A stretch of 64,000 nt of DNA from NCBI RefSeq assembly GCF_020423045.1, contig NZ_CP081943.1, forward strand, positions 1,922,001 through 1,986,000, given 5' to 3'. This document shows, one piece after another, positions 43,390 to 50,666 of this stretch. A program made the position numbers and the translations under genes. The notes beneath the pieces were generated by a model, which made no database searches, was not told the DNA's origin, and was given only the letters and a program-made list of their open reading frames with translations. The stretch comes from Pseudomonas sp. MM213. GTDB lineage: Bacteria > Pseudomonadota > Gammaproteobacteria > Pseudomonadales > Pseudomonadaceae. How positions within the stretch are numbered: the stretch's first letter is position 1; each line of letters starts with the position of its first letter.

Positions 43390-43731
43390 GCAGGCATCGA
43401 ATGGCAGCGAGGGTGGATAACGCTCATTTCGGCTTTTACGAACATGAATGTTAGGCTTGATCGGCCAACGGATACTGCCAATCCTTCTTTTAAACGACTC
43501 TCCCCCACTCCTTTTCATCCTTCCGATTATGAGGAAATGGGTTCCATCCGCCAGGCCGAGCATCAACTCGAGCTAACGGGGCATCAGCGAGCCGTCGATG
43601 GGGCTTCCGGCATACGTTTACGCCTGAGTGAAAAATGCACCTGTTTCATCCATGCGTAAGAAACTGAATGTTTACATTTTCGACGTAATTTACGCGAATA
43701 ATTGTAGGTTTACATTTTTTGACAAACGCCC
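43390..43731. other. Gene-free stretch with a short direct repeat
   Basis: No gene supported; frames here lack family features. GTTTACATTTT occurs twice, near 43669-43680 and 43708-43718, in an AT-rich block just before the terminator. Confidence 0.5.
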
Positions 43732-43759
43732 AAAAAAAATGCCGCCTAATCGGCGGCAT
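43732..43759 (-). terminator. Terminator of the BAX-inhibitor-like gene
   Basis: ATGCCGCC / GGCGGCAT stem (8 bp, 5-nt loop), with an A-run on the plus strand that is a T-run after the hairpin on the minus strand. It lies about 40 bases past the stop of the 43797-44453 gene. Confidence 0.85.
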
Positions 43760-43796
43760 TCCTTGGTTTTGCGGGGCAGAACACCCACCAACCCCC

Positions 43797-44453
43797 TTAC
43801 TCGTCACGTATACCTAAAATCGACGTGAACATTAAGTAGATCGACACATACAGGCTGATGGTCGCCATGATGTAGTTGCGCTCACCGCCGTGAATGATGG
43901 CGCTGGTCTGGAACAGAATGCAGACCGAGGAGAACAGCACAAAACCTGCGCTGATCGCCAGTTGCAGACCGCTGACCTGGAAGAAGAAGCTCGCCAGCGT
44001 CGCACCCAGCAGCACGAAGAAACCTGCGGTGATGAAGCCACCGAGGAAGCTCATGTCCTTACGGGTGATCAGCACGTAAGCCGACAGACCGCCGAACACC
44101 AGCGCCGTCATCGCGAACGCTGAGCTCACTACTTCTGCGCCGCCCTGCATGCCCAGGTAACGGTTAAGGATCGGGCCGAGCAGGAAACCCATGAAACCGG
44201 TCAAGGCAAACGCCGACACCAGGCCCCACGCGGAATCACGGAGTTTGTTGGTTAGGAAGAAAAGGCCGTAGAAACCGATCAGCACCACGAAGATATTCGG
44301 GTAGCCAACACGCATCTGCTGGGCGACGAACGCCATCACGCCGCTGAATGCGAGGGTGAGAGCGAGCAAGCCGTATGTGTTGCGCAGGACGCGGCTAACC
44401 TCTAGCTGCTCAGCCTGCACGCTGTTATTAACTGCGTAATCCTGTTCGCGCAT
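43797..44453 (-). CDS. BAX inhibitor-1 / YccA family membrane protein
   Basis: 218 residues, seven hydrophobic segments. Family pattern: VLRNTYGLLALTLAFSGVMAF, LGPILNRYL, and the C-terminal ILFQTSAIIHGGERNYIMATISLYVSIYLMFTSILGI. YccA in E. coli is a modulator of the FtsH protease. A core gene, always next to a tRNA in many pseudomonads as I recall; it marks the stable chromosome here. Confidence 0.93.
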   Translation of the reverse strand: MREQDYAVNNSVQAEQLEVSRVLRNTYGLLALTLAFSGVMAFVAQQMRVGYPNIFVVLIGFYGLFFLTNKLRDSAWGLVSAFALTGFMGFLLGPILNRYLGMQGGAEVVSSAFAMTALVFGGLSAYVLITRKDMSFLGGFITAGFFVLLGATLASFFFQVSGLQLAISAGFVLFSSVCILFQTSAIIHGGERNYIMATISLYVSIYLMFTSILGIRDE

Positions 44454-44576
44454 GGCGACACTCCTGTTGGTTTGAAACGTTCAGTCGCAAAGATCATAAC
44501 AGACGCTCTGTAACAAGCCATGCACAGAGTTTGACAGTGTGTTTCATTCAGGTATTATGGCGCCCGCAACGCAAAC

Positions 44577-44664
44577 GGAGGTGTGGCCGAGTGGTTTAAG
44601 GCAACGGTCTTGAAAACCGTCGACTGTAACAGGTCCATGAGTTCGAATCCCATCGCCTCCGCCA
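44577..44664 (+). tRNA. tRNA-Ser (UGA anticodon)
   Basis: Class II tRNA of 88 bases including the encoded CCA. The acceptor GGAGGTG pairs with CGCCTCC; the anticodon stem ACGGT/ACCGT encloses loop CTTGAAA with anticodon TGA; a variable arm of serine type and TTCGAAT T-loop follow. tRNA-Ser genes are frequent phage integration sites, fitting the remnants that start directly downstream. Confidence 0.97.
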
Positions 44665-44671
44665 TCTTTAT

Positions 44672-44705
44672 ACGACAAAGCCCTGATTATTCAGGGCTTT
44701 GTCGT
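44672..44705 (+). terminator. tRNA-Ser terminator hairpin
   Basis: Perfect 15-bp arms (ACGACAAAGCCCTGA / TCAGGGCTTTGTCGT) with a 4-nt loop, starting 8 bases after the CCA end and followed by a short T-rich stretch. Confidence 0.8.
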
Positions 44706-44718
44706 TTCTGGGGTTTGA

Positions 44719-45318
44719 GAATCGGCGGCGATTTTTCGAGGCGCCAGAAAACTATTTGGTAGTCGTTACAAACTTCCCAGCTTTGCCCCTCCTCCGGGGT
44801 CCTGTCTCCACAAGTAGCTGCGCAGCTTGAGATTGTCGACCGAAGACAATCCCGTGGACATGATGACGGGCATTGGAGCCGACGAGCCACGCAGGGTAGC
44901 GAAGATCCGTAGCCGGAAAAGCACCAGCGAAAGTAAGTGGGCTACGATGGTCATGCCGCTGGCTGATGCTGGAATCGGTGTACAGGACGTGACTGACATC
45001 TGGGCCGTCCAGCCTTTCGATCTGATGCTTCCGACCATCAACGGTCGGACTCTTGAAGGCAATTGTGACCTGTGCTTCCTCAAGGGCGCGAATCAGGTTT
45101 ATTCAATAATCGCCAGCGACCGTGGGGAACCAGTTCGAAAAGCTGACTGGCGGGCTCGCATGGAGCGTACCGCTGTTTCCAGCAGCGGCATCACCGGTAA
45201 TGGCGCCCTGTTCAGATTCGACCGTCCCAGCTACCATCCGATGCTCGACTACTCCGATATCCAATTCGACATGTTTGCCGACGCCACAGAGGCCATTGCC
45301 TGCTTCTGCGGCGACTGA
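44719..45318 (+). pseudogene. Phage-type PAPS reductase / sulfotransferase-like protein, truncated
   Basis: The C-terminal half is well preserved: GADEPRRVAKIRS, MVMPLADAGIGVQDVTDIWAVQPFDLMLPT, GRTLEGNCDLCFLKGA (CxxC-containing), and FRFDRPSYHPMLDY...EAIACFCGD. Upstream in the same frame KLFGSRYKLPSF is recognisable, but then an in-frame TAG occurs at 44815 and no start or ATP-binding region remains. The front part is lost at the tRNA junction. Confidence 0.75.
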
Positions 45319-45439
45319 CTCCATGCGCAAACTTTTTTATTTTCAATGCGCAAACTTTTTGGCCGTTTTTTGGGGCACTACCTAACCACTCTTAGGTTTA
45401 GGTGAGGAATGTTCTTCATCCAAAACTCTGGAGCTAATG

Positions 45440-45511
45440 ATGCCTTTCGGACTGATCGTTTTGTTCGCGTTGATGATTTTTATCACCCTCTTCGGTGGTT
45501 GCAGTGCCTAA
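45440..45511 (+). CDS. Small hydrophobic peptide (23 aa)
   Basis: MPFGLIVLFALMIFITLFGG then CSA: one membrane helix with a C-terminal Cys. GGAG lies 6 bases before the ATG. Could be a phage membrane peptide or toxin-like peptide. Its reality is supported by ribosome site and composition only. Two tandem ATGCGCAAACTTTTT repeats lie upstream at about 45323 and 45346. Confidence 0.45.
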   Translation: MPFGLIVLFALMIFITLFGGCSA

Positions 45512-45526
45512 CGCAACAATTCAAGT

Positions 45527-45578
45527 GGCCGATCTAGATCGGCCTTCCCCCATTTGACCGACGCCGGGCATGCCCGGC
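45527..45578. repeat. Two perfect palindromes in tandem
   Basis: GGCCGATCTAGATCGGCC (45527-45544) followed by GCCGGGCATGCCCGGC (45563-45578). The first may terminate the small peptide gene. The second belongs to a leader shared, imperfectly, with 48020-48060 just before another small-gene start. Confidence 0.6.
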
Positions 45579-45590
45579 TAAGGACGCCCC

Positions 45591-45821
45591 ATGCCCACAG
45601 AAAACAAACCGGCCGAGCCATTCGGCCCAAACGGTCGCACCTTCCATATTGATCTAAGCGTGCGCGGCGCACTGCGTGATTTTAGCAACCGCCAACTCAA
45701 AGGCATGTTCCGCTTAGAGTGTGGCCGCGAATGCACCGCCGACGAGGCGAAGGACCATCTGCTCGAAGCGCTGGCCCAAGGCAAGGAGGTACTGCCGTTC
45801 GGGCCACCTTGCGAGGGTTAA
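45591..45821 (+). CDS. Small phage-type hypothetical protein
   Basis: 76 residues: MPTENKPAEPFGPNGRTFHI, then LRDFSNRQLKGMFRLECGRECTADEAKDHLLEALAQGKEVLPFGPPCEG. Resembles small proteins often encoded in Pseudomonas prophages. Its first nine codons and flank recur at 48450, showing duplication of a leader cassette. Confidence 0.65.
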   Translation: MPTENKPAEPFGPNGRTFHIDLSVRGALRDFSNRQLKGMFRLECGRECTADEAKDHLLEALAQGKEVLPFGPPCEG

Positions 45822-45911
45822 GATTTTGCCAGCAACGGCTGCCGCGGCCACGACAACCCGCCGCCAGCAATGGGTACCCATAAACTTGTAGCAAGAGCTG
45901 TAGCCCAAAAA

Positions 45912-46805
45912 TCAGGCAAGCATCTGAGCGATTTTTGATAGTTTATGATGCTCAATAGTCCAACGAGCAACATCCCCCCATTGCCCTACATCGTTTTTGA
46001 AAATATGTGCGGTGCGCGGAGTAAATATCGGACTACCGTTACCAACAGGGCTGTCGTATTTGACGTATTCCCATCTAAAACCAAAGCCATTATTAGAGAT
46101 AGCTGCTATGGACATAGCTATACTAGTATCCTTAAGCAGCTCCCATATTTTCCTTTGCTCAAGCAAGTCAGACCTTTCCCCCAAACACACTGATTTAATG
46201 CACTCCATAGGGACTTTCTGGATATAGACTCCAAACCCTTTGTTCTCTCCTGCGCGCTCGCATGCTTTTAGACTTCGAGCAATCCGATACTCTGACTCAT
46301 ATGCCCAAGCATCAGACTTTACGCAAAGCTCTGCTATGGGAATATGCCCTCCGGCGGAGAGATAATAACTAATATCCTTTTTAGGCCGAGCACTCGCATA
46401 CTCGACTTCAATCAATCCCTCGAAAAACTTGTGATCGGTTTCAAATTCAACAACGGCACCTGCGTATTGCTCAGCATAATGCGACCACATCAGCAAAGAG
46501 TCATTATTCTTGCTTAGGCAAAAAATTCCAACATTTTCGTTCAGCGATCTAACAACATCTCGTGACTGGACATCGTTACAGTAATCATCTTCAAAATCAT
46601 ATGACAGACTAACCAAGTCACTTGGACGGCGTGGACCAATCAAGTCGAAACTTATACTTATTGGCTGCTCAGCGGTTCCGTTTGGCACAAAAATTTCGGG
46701 CAACAGTTCAAACGGATCATTAAACGCACCCGGCTGAGTAAACCTAACCCCGCCGGTCAGTACTCGCTGCAATCCAGCCATGTCGACATATTTAAAAAGT
46801 CTCAC
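45912..46805 (-). CDS. DUF2971 domain-containing protein
   Basis: 297 residues from GTG 46805 (AAGGA upstream). DUF2971 pattern: RLFKYVDMAGLQRVLTGGVRFTQPGAFNDPFE, then GIFCLSKNNDSLLMWSHYAEQYAGAVVEFE, VEYASARPKKDI, and SDAWAYESEYRIAR. Function unknown; often in variable or defence-rich DNA. It is the only long intact gene of the prophage remnant region and may be a cargo gene. AT-rich relative to its neighbours. Confidence 0.82.
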   Translation of the reverse strand: MRLFKYVDMAGLQRVLTGGVRFTQPGAFNDPFELLPEIFVPNGTAEQPISISFDLIGPRRPSDLVSLSYDFEDDYCNDVQSRDVVRSLNENVGIFCLSKNNDSLLMWSHYAEQYAGAVVEFETDHKFFEGLIEVEYASARPKKDISYYLSAGGHIPIAELCVKSDAWAYESEYRIARSLKACERAGENKGFGVYIQKVPMECIKSVCLGERSDLLEQRKIWELLKDTSIAMSIAAISNNGFGFRWEYVKYDSPVGNGSPIFTPRTAHIFKNDVGQWGDVARWTIEHHKLSKIAQMLA

Positions 46806-46915
46806 ATCAATTCCTTCCCTGAAGCAACGAGCTAACAAAATACCAGATTCGCGAAAAAATCAGCTAACTCCCCTTCCCCTTCAAAGTCAGCCGCTATAGC
46901 GGCAAAGGAACAGTC

Positions 46916-47230
46916 ATGCCTGAAGAAAAGTTGATTGGCCCCGTTGAAGTTGTGCGCGACGAGCATGGGTACTGGTACCACCTTGACATCCCGGGCTTCG
47001 ATGAAGACGCCGAAGCTTAGAAGGCGTGGCTCGATGCCCAGGGCTTGAAAGTAGTCGGCTGGCACATGGACTCCGATATGGAAGCCCACCCTTACTAGGA
47101 AGATGGCGAGGCCCATTGTCTCGGCTGGCAGCCAGAAAAGCCGCCTGCGTACGAGTGGTTCCTGCTCGGCATTTTCGACACTGAAGACGGCCCATATGTG
47201 CAGTGGGCTCGGCGCGAGGTGACGCCATGA
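46916..47230 (+). pseudogene. Small phage-type protein interrupted by two amber codons
   Basis: A 105-codon frame with ribosome site AAAGGA: MPEEKLIGPVEVVRDEHGYW, then ...DEDAEA, TAG (47018), KAWLDAQGLKVVGWHMDSDM ...HPY, TAG (47096), EDGEAHCLGWQPE and DTEDGPYVQWARREVTP. Everything but the two ambers is protein-like and matches the style of phage hypotheticals. Likely a recent pseudogene; amber suppression is a remote option. Confidence 0.7.
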
Positions 47231-47280
47231 TCGCCCTCGCCTGGCTCGCCTACGTGTACTGCTACAAGGGGCCGCGGTGA
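47227..47280 (+). CDS. Tiny hydrophobic peptide (17 aa), coupled to preceding frame
   Basis: MIALAWLAYVYCYKGPR, start overlapping the previous stop in ATGA. Similar coupled tiny genes occur in Pseudomonas phage early regions. Weak evidence. Confidence 0.35.
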   Translation: MIALAWLAYVYCYKGPR

Positions 47281-47285
47281 TGACC

Positions 47286-47429
47286 TCAGGCTTTTTTCTT
47301 ACCCTTGCCCCATCCGCACACCATTAAAACCAAGCCTGCGATCCACAAGCCAGGCGCGGTGATAGCAAAACCACAAACGGCCAGTGTTATCCCTGTCAAA
47401 AACAACGGATTTCGAAACGCCTTCTCCAT
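47286..47429 (-). CDS. Small membrane protein (47 aa)
   Basis: MEKAFRNPLFLTGITLAVCG, then FAITAPGLWIAGLVLMVCGWGKGKKKA: two membrane helices and a lysine-rich tail. AAAGGAGAGG lies upstream at good spacing. Not recognised; convincing ribosome site and composition. It is antisense to nothing known. Confidence 0.65.
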   Translation of the reverse strand: MEKAFRNPLFLTGITLAVCGFAITAPGLWIAGLVLMVCGWGKGKKKA

Positions 47430-47506
47430 AGCAACCTCTCCTTTATTTCTCCCATTAAACCACAAGGCCTACCGGTGAACGGCGGGCTTGCACCTGGAAA
47501 AAGATC

Positions 47507-47729
47507 ATGACCATCACTGCACCGGTCATCCGCTACCACAGCGCGAAGTTCCGGCTCGCGCCATGGGTGCTTCAACACTAAAACAGACCAGGTCCGCTTG
47601 ATCGGAAACAGCGTTTATCCGGATGAGGCGGAAGCCTTGGTCGGCGCCAACGCCGCCGACATCATTGATGTTTTACCAGCGCCTCGCAGCCTGACCCACT
47701 TATTTCAAGATTTCGCTGAGCTGCGTTGA
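47507..47729 (+). pseudogene. Scar joining the start of an adenine methylase to the end of a cytosine methylase
   Basis: ATG 47507 opens MTITAPVIRYHSAKFRLAPW, the N-terminus typical of phage D12-class adenine methylases, and soon stops. About 70 bases later, in another frame, KTDQVRLIGNSVYPDEAEALVGANAADII is typical of the C-terminal motif of phage C5 cytosine methylases. The middle of both genes is missing, so a deletion fused the two. Confidence 0.6.
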
Positions 47730-47950
47730 AACAGCATGGAGTAAGCGTAATAGCCAATATTGACCTCTGCGACTGCCATCACCCCAATTACGAAGCCAAA
47801 CATAAAAGATAAAAATATAAAACCTGTCGCAATCACCCCTACAAACCATTTAAGGATTAGCAACGCCTTTGGATCAAGCAACCGCATTCCATTCAGGACA
47901 AGCGCTAAGGCAACTCCTATTAACAAACCGACGACAATGCTTAAAAACAT
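47705..47950 (-). CDS. Hypothetical membrane protein
   Basis: 81 residues with two membrane segments (SIVVGLLIGVALALVLNG and KWFVGVIATGFIFLSFMFGFVIGVMAVAEV). Not recognised. Its 3' end overlaps the methylase scar antisense. A moderate ribosome site (AAAGGGAG) precedes the ATG at 47950. Confidence 0.6.
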   Translation of the reverse strand: MFLSIVVGLLIGVALALVLNGMRLLDPKALLILKWFVGVIATGFIFLSFMFGFVIGVMAVAEVNIGYYAYSMLFQRSSAKS

Positions 47951-48084
47951 GGGTCAACTCCCTTTGGTTAAAGCCCGGGAGTTTACCCCAGGCCGCCCCC
48001 AATCTCACCACTCCACCGCCCGGGCATGACCCGGCATAGGGCGCCCCATGCCCACGCAGCGGTGGACCGATGTAAAAAATCAAT

Positions 48085-48390
48085 CTATTCCGAAGCGATC
48101 GATGTCCTAGAACGACTCGCCGAGCTGCCAGATCGCTCTTTAGTGGCACGGTGCAATAAGGAAACGTTGTAATCGTAGGTCGATATCAACGGCACTGGCC
48201 CCTCGTTCCGAGCCATCCCGAGCCATTGCCTTGTTCGTTCAACGTCAAAGAGTTCGTTCTTGAACTTCATCTTCGCAACAAGGTTTGCTGAGACCCTGAA
48301 GTGTCCACATCCGGCCGAGCATTTGACCTCGGACCAGCATCCTGTCGTGTGAACAATCTTAGAAGCAGCTTGGCAAATTAAGCATTGCAT
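48085..48390 (-). CDS. Hypothetical protein with CxxC zinc-finger-like N-terminus
   Basis: 101 residues from ATG 48390: MQCLICQAASKIVHTTGCWSEVKCSAGCGHF has four or more Cys in zinc-binding spacing; then FDVERTRQWLGMARNEGPVPLIST. Not recognised. GGAGATCGGAC upstream. Likely a small zinc protein. Confidence 0.55.
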   Translation of the reverse strand: MQCLICQAASKIVHTTGCWSEVKCSAGCGHFRVSANLVAKMKFKNELFDVERTRQWLGMARNEGPVPLISTYDYNVSLLHRATKERSGSSASRSRTSIASE

Positions 48391-48449
48391 GTCCGATCTC
48401 CATTTCGATGACCAACTCACTGTAGCCGAACACTGGCCAAGGCTCCTCC

Positions 48450-48648
48450 ATGCCCACAGAAAACAAACCGGTCGAGCCTGGCGTTGACCTGAACACGCCA
48501 GATGGCGGACGCGGTTACATAGCCCACCTGCTCAAGACCGTGCTCAAGCATCACGACTATCGCCATTACATCAATGGATGGCGAGGACGGTTACTGCCGG
48601 GACATCGTGTTTGCAGTCAAAGATCTCGGCGTGCAGGTGAACCCATGA
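48450..48648 (+). pseudogene. Small phage-type gene with frameshift
   Basis: Starts MPTENKPVEPGVDLNTPDGG with the same leader as the gene at 45591; after HHDYRHYING the sense passes to another frame, GEDGYCRDIVFAVKDLGVQVNP, ending in TGA at 48646-48648. The frameshift is near 48575. Confidence 0.55.
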
Positions 48649-48970
48649 TCGCCTCATTCAATCGCACCCGGCGCTGTATCGAAAGGCCTGGCGTGACGAT
48701 GAGCACTCCGAACTAGCGTACGACCAGAAATCGAACGCCAGGCATTGCCTGAGCGTGGGAGGTGGAACCGATTATTGGGGTGACGGGCTGGATGCTTACA
48801 CCACCTGGGCGGACTGGAAGATGAATTGGCCTTTCCATGGTTCGTTCGAGGAATACCCGCATGGGCATGACCTTGCTCACTACCCGAACACGGGAGGCTT
48901 CAAGCCGACGACTCAAAACCTGCTGAAGCTGGCCGCCAAGTGCGAGCTGGCATCCAAAGCAACGGCCTAA
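48645..48970 (+). pseudogene. Small phage-type gene with frameshift after its start
   Basis: ATG 48645 (overlapping the preceding stop) begins MIA, then sense continues in a different frame: ALYRKAWRDDEHSELAYDQK, LSVGGGTDYWGDGLDAYTTWADWKMNWPFHGSFEEYPHG and LAAKCELASKATA. The body is intact; only the start is out of frame. Confidence 0.55.
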
Positions 48971-49010
48971 GCCCTCTTCCACCTAACAGCCCGCTGCTGA
49001 ACGGCGAATG

Positions 49011-49292
49011 TCACCGGCACCACTGCATCTCACAGGGGACTCCGTCATTGTCGCCATCCATTTTCATTCCTGGACAATTTTGCAGAAAGTTTTTCGCCTC
49101 TGCGCATGAGGTCATCTGCGAGCAGTATTTGCGCCCATCGCATTTGACTGGAGCCGAAACAGGCTTCGGCACAGCCACGACCGTAGAGATGATCGGGGGC
49201 GTCGATAGCCGAGCCTCAGCCCAGGACTGTAATTCAGGAGAAAGCTTCCAAGCCAACAGACCAACAACAAGCACAACCAAAATCAGTTTCAT
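49011..49292 (-). CDS. Excalibur calcium-binding domain protein
   Basis: 93 residues from ATG 49292. An N-terminal membrane/secretion helix (MKLILVVLVVGLLAW), a linker, then the excalibur motif KYCSQMTSCAEAKNFLQNCPG and MDGDNDGVPCEMQWC with the DxDxDG calcium loop. Extracytoplasmic; role unknown. Looks intact. Confidence 0.82.
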   Translation of the reverse strand: MKLILVVLVVGLLAWKLSPELQSWAEARLSTPPIISTVVAVPKPVSAPVKCDGRKYCSQMTSCAEAKNFLQNCPGMKMDGDNDGVPCEMQWCR

Positions 49293-49348
49293 CTTGATCC
49301 ATCCATGATGAGAGACCGTTTGCGTTCTCACGTTGCCTGCTTTCCAGC

Positions 49349-49531
49349 GTAACCCACAAATTCACATACAGCCTGCCGGTTAACGCCGACACGGATAAGA
49401 ATCAACGGCGCCTGCTGGAAAAGCAGAACGCCAAGCTGCCACCGCACCTTCAGCAAGTGCCGCCAGATCAGTGGCCAGGCTTCAAGCCTTGCCGGGGCCA
49501 TAGCTGTACGCCAACCTCACTGCCACCATAA
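49349..49531 (+). pseudogene. Fragment of a small phage-type protein
   Basis: In frame: VTHKFTYSLPVNADTDKNQR, LLEKQNAKLPPHLQQVPPDQWPGFKP, then unrelated residues and a stop. Resembles the start of a phage hypothetical family, but lacks an ATG and the rest of the gene. Confidence 0.45.
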
Positions 49532-49562
49532 CGGGTCGGTCGTGAAATCGGGTACCAAGCGT

Positions 49563-50585
49563 CTATTGATAAGACATTGTGATGGTCATTCCCGCTTTTA
49601 CTTTGCCTGCAACAACGGGGGCGGTAGTTTTGAGATATCGAACGGTAAATGATTTTCCTAGACGACCGCCGGCACTTGTGAGCTTGCCAAAGTCTCGTTG
49701 ATTAGTAGTGCCTATCGCTGATGAATCAGGACCGAAACTTACGGGCAAACCGTTTTCCAGAACTTGAAGGGCAAAACCTGACGCGGAGTCCGGTACGTTC
49801 GCCAATCCAAGCGTCGATGAGGTATTTGTGGGGGATGAGATATCGGTGAGGGTATATTTCACGTTTAAGTTTGATGCTACTGCCCCGCAATCCAAATCGA
49901 TAGAAAATGGGGTTTCTCCGGCCGTCGTTTGTGCATTCCCCAAAGATCCGATATCTACCGTCGGCAGTTTTATTGCCCCTGGCACGCTGAGCTTACAGGC
50001 AGGGAATTTCACATTAAGAGTCGTTCCCTGAGTCCTTATGAACCCGAAACCATAATAGTAGTTATCCACGTAAACATATATACCGTGCCGCATAACTGTG
50101 ATTGATGGAATGTTTATTGTCCCCGGCTGCAGGCGTTCTGTGGCAACAAAGCGAATTCGATATTTACCTCTCGCAGCCGCAGCCATGATTCCAGTATTAG
50201 AAGTCCACATTCTAATTTCAGCCGATGACATGAAAGGCACATAAGAGTCATTCACATCGCCAGCGGCCATAATTATGCCAACACCCTTGATACCTGAATC
50301 GTGAATTATATATGAGCCTCCTTCAAAGACTAACGTTTGTGCCGTTCTAGCAACTACATTATTTGCGTACGAGAAGAAATCGGATTTTGATGACATGTCT
50401 TTACATACCCCCAGTATTGTTCCTGCAGACTCGTGCCAAGAGTTTGAAATTACTGTTGGCAAGGCGACGTCCCTAACCTCCAGCGAAAGGGCAGGAATAG
50501 AAATTGTGCCGTCGTCGAATGTACAGCTTGTTGCAGCAAGTAAATTACCGCTAAACAATGCACATACTATAAATAATGCTCTCAT
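49563..50585 (-). CDS. Chaperone-usher fimbrial adhesin/tip protein
   Basis: 340 residues with a signal peptide (MRALFIVCALFSGNLLAAT). Two-domain tip layout: an N-terminal region of about 200 residues with the lectin-like role, then a pilin domain starting near KLSVPGAIKLPTVDIGSLGNAQTTAGETPFSIDLDCG and ending KAGMTITMSYQ, the donor-strand-accepting fold with the penultimate Tyr. Belongs with the usher and chaperone of 61-64 kb, though 10 kb of signalling genes separate them. Confidence 0.83.
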   Translation of the reverse strand: MRALFIVCALFSGNLLAATSCTFDDGTISIPALSLEVRDVALPTVISNSWHESAGTILGVCKDMSSKSDFFSYANNVVARTAQTLVFEGGSYIIHDSGIKGVGIIMAAGDVNDSYVPFMSSAEIRMWTSNTGIMAAAARGKYRIRFVATERLQPGTINIPSITVMRHGIYVYVDNYYYGFGFIRTQGTTLNVKFPACKLSVPGAIKLPTVDIGSLGNAQTTAGETPFSIDLDCGAVASNLNVKYTLTDISSPTNTSSTLGLANVPDSASGFALQVLENGLPVSFGPDSSAIGTTNQRDFGKLTSAGGRLGKSFTVRYLKTTAPVVAGKVKAGMTITMSYQ

Positions 50586-50666
50586 AAAGTTCTAATACCG
50601 TTGCTGCCCATTGTCCAGTCGAAGCGGACCGTATGTCTTTCTTGATTTGCTCCGGCCTCCATAAAC

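Larger units (their letters stand above)
44706..49540. mobile_element. Eroded prophage / integrated element next to tRNA-Ser
   Basis: The block begins at the tRNA-Ser terminator and ends before the fimbrial adhesin. It holds only fragments of phage-type genes (PAPS-reductase-like, two DNA methyltransferases, several small phage hypotheticals), many interrupted, plus a few intact genes. I found no integrase, no structural genes and no clear repeat of the tRNA 3' end on the far side. It is best read as a long-decayed element. Confidence 0.65.

Noticed and set aside
43444..43659. 71-codon plus-strand open frame
   Set aside because: No ribosome site or recognisable features; located in low-coding DNA.
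44664..49560. Direct repeat of the tRNA-Ser 3' end marking an attachment site
   Set aside because: No second copy of the GTTCGAATCCCATCGCCTCC stretch found in the remnant region.
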